Source: Burkholderiales bacterium RIFCSPHIGHO2_12_FULL_61_11 (GTDB lineage: Bacteria > Pseudomonadota > Gammaproteobacteria > Burkholderiales > Burkholderiaceae_C). Taken from it: a stretch of DNA of 5,749 bases. The stretch's first letter is position 1; every line of letters starts with the position of its first letter. Shown one piece after another: positions 1 to 5,749 of the stretch. The position numbers and the translations under genes are program-made. Below the pieces are notes generated by a model. The model made no database searches and was not told the DNA's origin. It was given only the letters and a program-made list of their open reading frames with translations. The DNA lies in the NCBI GenBank assembly GCA_001770785.1, contig MERZ01000401.1:1-5749 (forward strand). Reading direction: 5' to 3'.

Positions 1-694
1 GCGCCATCTGCTGACCGAAGCCATCGCAGGCGACAAGCTGCAACTGGCCTTCTACCCTGTGATTGGCAGCAACACCCGGGAATTGCTCCACCGGGAAGGC
101 GTCATCCGCCTGCAAATCGACGACGCAGGCACCCTGCTGCCAGCCGGCGACTTCATGCCCATGGCCACGCAACTCCACCTGAGCGCGCCGATCGACCTCC
201 AGGTGGTGAAACTTGCCATCGGGCATTTGCGCGCCACGCCCGGCGACCTTGCAGTCAACCTGTCGGCGCAAACCATTGCCGACTTCAACTTCCGCCGCGA
301 ACTGCAGCAATTGCTGCAAGCCAACTCCGACCTGTGCCAACGGCTGCTGCTTGAGGTGACTGAATACGGCGTCTTCAAGCAGTTCGGCGCCTTCCGCGAC
401 CTGGTGAATACCGTCAAACCATCGGGCTGCAGGGTCGGCATCGAATACTTTGGCCAGCAGTTTGCCGCAGGCGACAAACTTTCCGAGCTGGGCCTGGATT
501 ACCTCAAGGTCGATCCGAGCTATCTCCACGACATTGCCCACAACCCCGGCAACCAGGAATTCCTCCAGGGCCTGTGCAACATGGCGCGCAACTTCGGCAT
601 CGTTGTCATCGCGTTGGGCGTCGAGTCCGGCGATGACCTGCCGCTGCTGGCGTCTCTGGGATTTGACGGGGTGACGGGTCCGGGAGTAGAGTAA
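1..694 (+). CDS. Degenerate EAL-domain protein, LapD-like c-di-GMP receptor (C-terminal part, 5' end missing)
   Basis: The reading frame is open from base 2 to the TAA at 692-694, giving 230 residues of a larger protein. The GTG at base 59 is internal, because the upstream codons (RHLLTEAIAGDKLQLAFYPV) already match the start of an EAL domain. Fragment landmarks: EGV (residues 32-34) in place of EAL, VNLS (85-88), LEVTE (117-121), LKVD (168-171). Several residues needed for c-di-GMP hydrolysis are changed: the DDFG motif is EYFG (148-151), the Glu of AEGVE is Leu205, and the Gln of GxQG is Thr225. The domain is therefore probably a c-di-GMP receptor and not a phosphodiesterase. The degeneracy and the C-terminal GFDGVTGPGV ending resemble LapD, the inner-membrane protein that controls the adhesin protease LapG. 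The membrane, HAMP and GGDEF parts expected for LapD would lie outside the window, so the LapD assignment is a family-level inference. The next gene starts 56 bases downstream on the same strand. Confidence 0.8.
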   Translation, partial: RHLLTEAIAGDKLQLAFYPVIGSNTRELLHREGVIRLQIDDAGTLLPAGDFMPMATQLHLSAPIDLQVVKLAIGHLRATPGDLAVNLSAQTIADFNFRRELQQLLQANSDLCQRLLLEVTEYGVFKQFGAFRDLVNTVKPSGCRVGIEYFGQQFAAGDKLSELGLDYLKVDPSYLHDIAHNPGNQEFLQGLCNMARNFGIVVIALGVESGDDLPLLASLGFDGVTGPGVE

Positions 695-733
695 ACAAAA
701 AAAGGGGGGACTCTGGTCTGCCTACCCACCATC

Positions 734-738
734 AGGGG
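734..738 (+). promoter_or_regulatory. Probable ribosome binding site of the lytic transglycosylase gene
   Basis: AGGGG lies 12 bases before the ATG at 751. The spacing is slightly long, but this is the only purine-rich Shine-Dalgarno-like stretch close to that start. It supports 751 as the start codon. Confidence 0.45.
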
Positions 739-750
739 ATCGCAAGCACC

Positions 751-1728
751 ATGAGCCGCATCAAGTCCTTACCCGTTCGATGGGCCACAGCGCTGGTTTT
801 TGCCGCATGTGCCCAGGTGGGAACAGCCTCGGGACAGACTGCCGCGCACCTTGAATCGTCGGCTGCCGTGCTGGAGCACGAACCGCCTGCCGTGCGGCGA
901 CTCATGCAGCAGGCCAAGGCGCTGGAATCGGCTGCCGACACGAATGACAACGCATGGCAGGTGGCCGTGCGCTATTGCGAAGCCTCCCGCCTGGGCAGCA
1001 TCGAAGGCCAATACCAGTTGGGCATGCTTTACGCCTTCGGCAAAGGTGTTCCGGAAAGCCGGGCGCTGGCAGCAGCCCTGTTTTCTCAAGCCGCCTCGCA
1101 AGGCCACGCCAAGGCAGGCCAGATGCTCGACAACGTTCAGATGACCTCGGTGGAACTGCCCGCCTGTGTGAGCACGGCGGAACTGCCTGAAAAGGCTCCG
1201 CTCGCATCGATGGCAGGCCTGCCATTCGGTTTGGCTTCAGGCAGCACTCCGTCCATTGACCGTTTCCTGCTGTCCCTGCCGTCCAACAAGCGCTGGATCA
1301 TTCCCCTGGCCACCACGCTGAGCGCATGGTATTCGCTCGACCCCAAGCTGGTTCTCTCCGTCATTGCGGTGGAATCCAACTTCGAGCACGGCGCCCTATC
1401 GCCCAAAGCGGCCATGGGGCTGATGCAACTGATTCCCGGCACCGCCCAACGCTTCAATGTGCGCAATGCCTACAACGCCACCCAGAACCTGCGTGGCGGC
1501 ATGGCCTACCTGCGCTGGCTGCTGTCGTACTACCGCGGCAACATCGTTTATGCGCTGGCCGCCTACAACGCTGGAGAGGGGCGGGTGGACCGCTACAAGG
1601 GCGTGCCGCCCTTCCCCGAAACCCGCGCCTATGTGCGCCGGGTGATCGGGTTGTACGGGGGCGTGAGTCATGGGTTTGACGAAGACCTGACGGCGGCCCC
1701 GCCCTGGCTGCAGGCGCTTGGACGCTGA
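751..1728 (+). CDS. Exported Sel1-repeat lytic transglycosylase (SLT family 1)
   Basis: A 325-residue protein predicted to cleave the MurNAc-GlcNAc bond of peptidoglycan in the periplasm, forming 1,6-anhydro-MurNAc ends. The N-terminus (about residues 1-28) is a signal peptide: basic MSRIKSLPVR, a hydrophobic core, then VGTASGQ. FAAC at 17-20 only loosely resembles a lipobox, so a soluble periplasmic protein is more likely than a lipoprotein. Residues about 71-126 form one complete and one partial Sel1-like (TPR-type) repeat, including GQYQLGMLYAFGKGV. A linker of about 45 residues follows. The SLT domain spans about 180-305: catalytic Glu208 in VIAVESNF, AMGLMQLIPGTA at 221-232, and AAYNAGEG at 270-277. 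All core motifs of family 1 transglycosylases are intact, so it should be active. The Sel1 segment may bind a partner protein. It follows the EAL-domain gene on the same strand and could be co-transcribed with it. The specific family member cannot be named from the sequence alone. Confidence 0.92.
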   Translation: MSRIKSLPVRWATALVFAACAQVGTASGQTAAHLESSAAVLEHEPPAVRRLMQQAKALESAADTNDNAWQVAVRYCEASRLGSIEGQYQLGMLYAFGKGVPESRALAAALFSQAASQGHAKAGQMLDNVQMTSVELPACVSTAELPEKAPLASMAGLPFGLASGSTPSIDRFLLSLPSNKRWIIPLATTLSAWYSLDPKLVLSVIAVESNFEHGALSPKAAMGLMQLIPGTAQRFNVRNAYNATQNLRGGMAYLRWLLSYYRGNIVYALAAYNAGEGRVDRYKGVPPFPETRAYVRRVIGLYGGVSHGFDEDLTAAPPWLQALGR

Positions 1729-1768
1729 CGCTAGCCCTCTCTTGCTCCAGCCAATGCCATGGCCCGGG
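1729..1768. other. Convergent intergenic spacer
   Basis: Forty bases separate the 3' ends of the + strand transglycosylase gene and the - strand binding-protein gene. They contain the small palindrome GCCATGGC (1756-1763) next to CCCGGG (1763-1768). There is no GC-rich stem followed by a T-run in either direction, so no Rho-independent terminator can be called. Termination here may be Rho-dependent, or transcripts may overlap. Confidence 0.5.
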
Positions 1769-2914
1769 TTAGCGGGAAATCGCCCATTCACCACCCTTGA
1801 CTTCCAGCATGCGGAAGGAGGAAAGATCAAGGCCCATGTGGTCGGCTACCGACATATTCACGTCGCCACTTGAACCCACATAGCCTTTGGTGGCTTCGAT
1901 GGCGTCACGCACTTTGACCTTGTCCGTACCACCCGCGCGCTTGATCGCATCGACTGCAATCATCAGGCCGTCGTAGGCATAGCCACCGAAGGTCGATACG
2001 TCCTGCTTGTAACGCGTCTTGTAGGCGACGGCGTAGGCAGTCACAACCGGCTTCTGCGGATCGTTGGCGGCCAGTTTTCCTGGAATCAACTGAGCGGGCG
2101 AAGGAAGCCGCACACCTTCGGCCGCGGGACCTGCCAGCTCCAGGAAGTCATCGGAGGCCACGCCATGCGACTGGTACAAAGGCAGCGTCATGCCGAGTTG
2201 CTGGTAGTTCCTGGTGACGATGGCCGGCCCCTGCCCCAGACCGAAAACAAACACCGCCTGCACACCGCTTGTGTTCTTGATTTTGGTCAGCTGCGGGCTC
2301 ATGTCGGTGTCCTTGGGGCCGTAGGTTTCATTGGCGACAAGAGTGATGCCGTACTTGCCAGCCACGCTCTCGGTTTCTTTCTTGCCAGACTGGCCAAAGC
2401 CGCTGGTCTCGGAGAACAGGGCCACTTTGGTGATGCCACGCTTCTTCATGTCCTCGAACACCTTTTCCGCGGCCATGCGGTCGGTGTGTGGCGTCTTGAA
2501 GACCCACTTTTTGACCGGCTCGATAATGACGACGGCACCGGCCAGGGAAATGAAGGGGATGTTGGCTTTTTCCACCAGCGGCACCATCGCCATGGTGGAG
2601 CCCGTCGTGGTGCCGCCGACAATGATGTCCACCTTGTCATCATGGATCAGGCGCTTGGCAAAACCGTTGGCTTTATTGGCGTCGCTACCATCGTCGTAAT
2701 GCACCAGTTGCAGTTGGCGACCGAGCACGCCGCCCTTCTTGTTGATGTCTTCGATGTACAGCTCCATGGTCTTGAGTTCCGGGTCGCCCAGAAAGGCGGC
2801 TGGGCCGGTGACCGACAGGATCGAGCCGATCTTGATGGGGTCTGCTGCCAAGGCAGTGAGTGCGCCCAGCGCCAATGCGGCACCGGCGACTATTTTCTTC
2901 AGGTTGAATGTCAT
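1769..2914 (-). CDS. ABC transporter periplasmic substrate-binding protein, LivK/branched-chain amino acid type (Peripla_BP_6)
   Basis: A 381-residue periplasmic binding protein of type 1 fold. A clear signal peptide covers residues 1-23 (MTFNLKKIVAGAALALGAL, then TALA), with cleavage near Ala23/Ala24. The mature protein begins ADPIKIGSILSVTGPAAFLG, typical of the family. Further landmarks are INKKGGVLGRQLQL (57-70), the ligand-pocket loop GGTTTGSTMAM (100-110), ISLAGA (122-127), KDTDMSPQL (201-209) and YAYDGLMIAVDAIKRAG (312-328). The length is normal. The family includes carriers of branched-chain amino acids, amides and aromatic acids. Its position as the last gene after paaK and a thiolase suggests an aromatic-acid ligand, which is inference. 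It starts 28 bases after the thiolase stop, with a strong ribosome binding site. No permease or ATPase gene is in the window, and none can follow directly because the next gene is convergent. The transporter partners must be further upstream or elsewhere. Confidence 0.93.
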   Translation of the reverse strand: MTFNLKKIVAGAALALGALTALAADPIKIGSILSVTGPAAFLGDPELKTMELYIEDINKKGGVLGRQLQLVHYDDGSDANKANGFAKRLIHDDKVDIIVGGTTTGSTMAMVPLVEKANIPFISLAGAVVIIEPVKKWVFKTPHTDRMAAEKVFEDMKKRGITKVALFSETSGFGQSGKKETESVAGKYGITLVANETYGPKDTDMSPQLTKIKNTSGVQAVFVFGLGQGPAIVTRNYQQLGMTLPLYQSHGVASDDFLELAGPAAEGVRLPSPAQLIPGKLAANDPQKPVVTAYAVAYKTRYKQDVSTFGGYAYDGLMIAVDAIKRAGGTDKVKVRDAIEATKGYVGSSGDVNMSVADHMGLDLSSFRMLEVKGGEWAISR

Positions 2915-2922
2915 GATTTTGT

Positions 2923-2929
2923 CTCCTTC
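2923..2929 (-). promoter_or_regulatory. Strong ribosome binding site of the substrate-binding protein gene
   Basis: On the - strand this reads GAAGGAG, 8 bases before the ATG at 2914-2912. It is the best Shine-Dalgarno sequence in the window. This fits a periplasmic binding protein, which usually has to be made in larger amounts than cytoplasmic enzymes of the same operon. It also fixes the start codon. Confidence 0.8.
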
Positions 2930-2942
2930 GTTGTTGAAAAAA

Positions 2943-4159
<1,217 letters not shown>

Positions 4160-4163
<4 letters not shown>

Positions 4164-5485
4164 ATCTGTTTGGGACGCCCGTCAATCAGGCGGCGGGCTT
4201 TTCCGGTCAGGGTGCGCGGAATGGACTCGTGCTCGAGCACGCTCACCCGTGTCGAGATGCCGATGATGGTCTTGATGTGGTGTTGCAACTCCTTGCCGAT
4301 CACCTCCACGTCAGCGGGTGACAACTTGCCGGAGACCGCGCGCTGCAGCTCGCAGCGCACTTCGACGTTATCCAGGTGGCCGTCACGGGTGAGCAATATC
4401 TGGTAATTGCCTGACAGGCGCTGGTCGCGCAGGATCTGCTCTTCAATCTGCGTCGGAAAGACGTTGACGCCCCGGATGATCAGCATGTCGTCAGAGCGCC
4501 CGGTGATGCGGCCCATGCGCCGAAAGCTGCGCGAGCTGGGAGGCAGCAGGCGGGTCAGGTCCCGCGTGCGGTAGCGGATCACCGGCATGGCTTGCTTGGA
4601 CAGGGACGTGAACACCAGTTCACCCTCTTGGCCGTCTGGCAGCACCTGACCCGTCTCGGGGTCGATGATCTCGGGATAAAAATGATCCTCCCAGATCACC
4701 GGGCCGTCTTTTGACTCAATGCACTCACAGGCCACTCCCGGCCCCATCACTTCGGTCAAGCCATAGATGTCGATGGCGTCCAGCCCGAGCTTCTTTTCAA
4801 TCTCAAGGCGCATGCCCTGACCCCAGGGTTCGGCGCCAAAGATGCCGATCTTCAGGGAAATATCTTCGGGGCGGATGCCCAGGCGTTCAAATTCCTCGGC
4901 AATGACCAGTGAATAAGACGGCGTGACCATGATGATGTCGGGTTTGAAGTCCTGAATCAACTGAACCTGTTTTTCGGTCTGGCCGCCCGACACGGGAACC
5001 ACCATGCAGCCCAGACGCTCGGCGCCATAGTGCGCGCCCAGGCCACCGGTGAACAGACCATAGCCGTAGGAAATATGACAGATGTCCCCGGCGCGGCCAC
5101 CGGCGGCGCGGATGGAGCGGGCCATCAAGCCCGCCCAGGTGTCGATGTCCTTGCGGGTGTAGCCCACCACGATGGGTTGGCCGGTGGTGCCCGAGGATGC
5201 ATGAACGCGCACCACCTGGTTGCGCGGCACGGCGAACAGGCCGAACGGGTAGTTGTCGCGCAGGTCGATTTTTGTGGTGAAGGGAAACCTGGCGAGATCC
5301 GCCAGGGTTTTCAGGTCACCCGGCAGGATGCCTTTGGCATCGCATTTCTCTTTGAAGTGCGCGACGTTGTTGTAGGTGTGCGTGACAGACCATTTCAGGC
5401 GCTCCAGTTGCAGCGCGGCAATTTCGTCGCGGCTGGCCGTTTCAATCGCCTCAAGATCGCCAGGCATGGGTTTTTTTGCAGTCAC
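4160..5485 (-). CDS. paaK: Phenylacetate-CoA ligase
   Basis: A 441-residue adenylate-forming enzyme of normal PaaK length, predicted to convert phenylacetate, ATP and CoA to phenylacetyl-CoA, AMP and PPi in the cytoplasm. Motifs in order: the ATP-binding loop HASSGTTGQP (95-104), FGAEPWGQGMR (216-226), IYGLTEVMGPGVACEC (240-255), the AMP-ribose region YRTRD (305-309), the hinge GRITGRSDDMLIIRGVNVFP (325-344), and the C-terminal TLTGKARR with catalytic Lys429. The YGLTEVMGPGVACEC and RGVNVFPTQIE stretches are characteristic of PaaK among acyl-CoA synthetases. The start is a GTG at 5485, 6 bases after the stop of the upstream membrane-protein gene. No Shine-Dalgarno sequence precedes it, so coupled translation is likely. 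An ATG seven codons in (5467) is an alternative start. Its stop overlaps the thiolase start. A related aryl-acetate, such as a hydroxyphenylacetate, cannot be excluded as substrate. Confidence 0.95.
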
Positions 5486-5491
5486 GGTGGT

Positions 5492-5749
5492 TTACTTGAT
5501 GGAGATGGGTGTTTCGAATTGCTGACTGGTTCTGACGCCGCGCACCGGTATCTTCACCAAGGCAAAGCCCTGGTTGAAGCTGGCACGTGTCACGAGCGTG
5601 TACTTCATATAGGCTCCCGCAAATACGGCGCAAGCACCGGCGATTGCGATCAGCATGGCCTGGGCCATGCCGCCCGGCAACCAGGCACTGGTGCCGAGCA
5701 GCACTAAAGGAGCGAGGGTGCCGACGATCAGCAGCCAGCGCCCGGCGCG
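5492..5749 (-). CDS. C-terminal part of a polytopic membrane protein, probably a DmsC/NrfD-type molybdoenzyme membrane anchor (5' end missing)
   Basis: The frame is open from the window edge (5749) to the TAA at 5494-5492, giving 85 residues. The GTG at 5704 is probably an internal Val, since the codons before it continue the frame with membrane-type residues (RAGRWLLIVGTLAPL). Two transmembrane helices are visible, at about fragment residues 5-24 (WLLIVGTLAPLVLLGTSAWL) and 29-52 (ending GAYMKYTLV). A soluble tail of about 33 residues follows, containing TRASFNQGFALVKIPVRG. This ending resembles, from memory, the C-terminus of DmsC/NrfD-like anchor subunits that carry electrons between quinone and a periplasm- or cytoplasm-facing molybdopterin/Fe-S enzyme. 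The gene sits 6 bases before paaK on the same strand, so it very likely belongs to the same operon. That the frame codes a membrane protein is well supported; the DmsC/PadD-like identity is an inference from a short tail. Confidence 0.62.
   Translation of the reverse strand, partial: RAGRWLLIVGTLAPLVLLGTSAWLPGGMAQAMLIAIAGACAVFAGAYMKYTLVTRASFNQGFALVKIPVRGVRTSQQFETPISIK

Noticed and set aside
59..694. EAL-domain gene starting at the GTG at base 59
   Set aside because: Codons before base 59 are in frame and match the EAL-domain N-terminus, so the GTG is an internal Val and the gene begins outside the window.
688..714. Possible terminator after the EAL-domain gene (AGAGT ... ACTCT around an A7G6 run)
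   Set aside because: The stem is only 5 base pairs with a 17-base loop and no T-run after it. It is too weak to call a Rho-independent terminator.
800..819. FAAC near residue 20 of the transglycosylase as a lipoprotein signal
   Set aside because: The -3 position is Phe, not Leu/Val/Ile, and a normal signal-peptidase-I-type region follows (VGTASGQ), so lipoprotein status is not supported.
1396..1830. Open - strand frame of 144 codons, antisense to the transglycosylase SLT domain
   Set aside because: The + strand holds intact catalytic motifs over this stretch, while the antisense product has no recognisable motif.
5492..5704. A separate 70-residue small membrane protein starting at GTG 5704
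   Set aside because: The frame continues without a stop to the window edge with hydrophobic residues forming another helix, so it is more likely the end of a larger membrane protein.

Overview
The window reads as chromosomal DNA from a betaproteobacterium, most likely order Burkholderiales (Comamonadaceae-like). Reasons: high GC, tightly packed genes, a LivK-type substrate-binding protein beside aromatic-acid CoA genes, and protein sequences close to Burkholderiales forms. This is a judgement from protein character; no database search was possible.

Layout. Bases 1-1728 are on the + strand. They hold the 3' end of a degenerate EAL-domain protein (LapD-like c-di-GMP receptor, start outside the window), then a complete exported Sel1-repeat/lytic transglycosylase. 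Bases 1769-5749 are on the - strand and look like one operon. In transcription order it contains: the C-terminal end of a polytopic membrane protein that resembles a DmsC/NrfD-type molybdoenzyme anchor (start outside the window); a phenylacetate-CoA ligase (paaK); a 3-oxoadipyl-CoA thiolase (paaJ/pcaF type); and a periplasmic branched-chain-amino-acid-type substrate-binding protein. Gaps are 6 nt, a 4-nt ATGA overlap and 28 nt, so co-transcription and partial translational coupling are likely. The two blocks converge across a 40-nt spacer with no convincing intrinsic terminator.

How the genes work together (inference). The - strand block looks like an aromatic-acid catabolic module: the binding protein captures an aromatic acid in the periplasm, PaaK activates it to the CoA thioester, and the thiolase performs the terminal cleavage of 3-oxoadipyl-CoA to succinyl-CoA and acetyl-CoA. 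The membrane-anchor remnant just before paaK raises the possibility of a membrane-bound molybdoenzyme that oxidises an aromatic acyl-CoA (as PadBCD does for phenylacetyl-CoA) in the part of the operon outside the window. The + strand pair looks unrelated to this: c-di-GMP signal reception at the inner membrane and peptidoglycan remodelling.

No tRNA, rRNA, CRISPR array, insertion sequence or phage gene is visible. There is no non-coding stretch longer than 56 bases.
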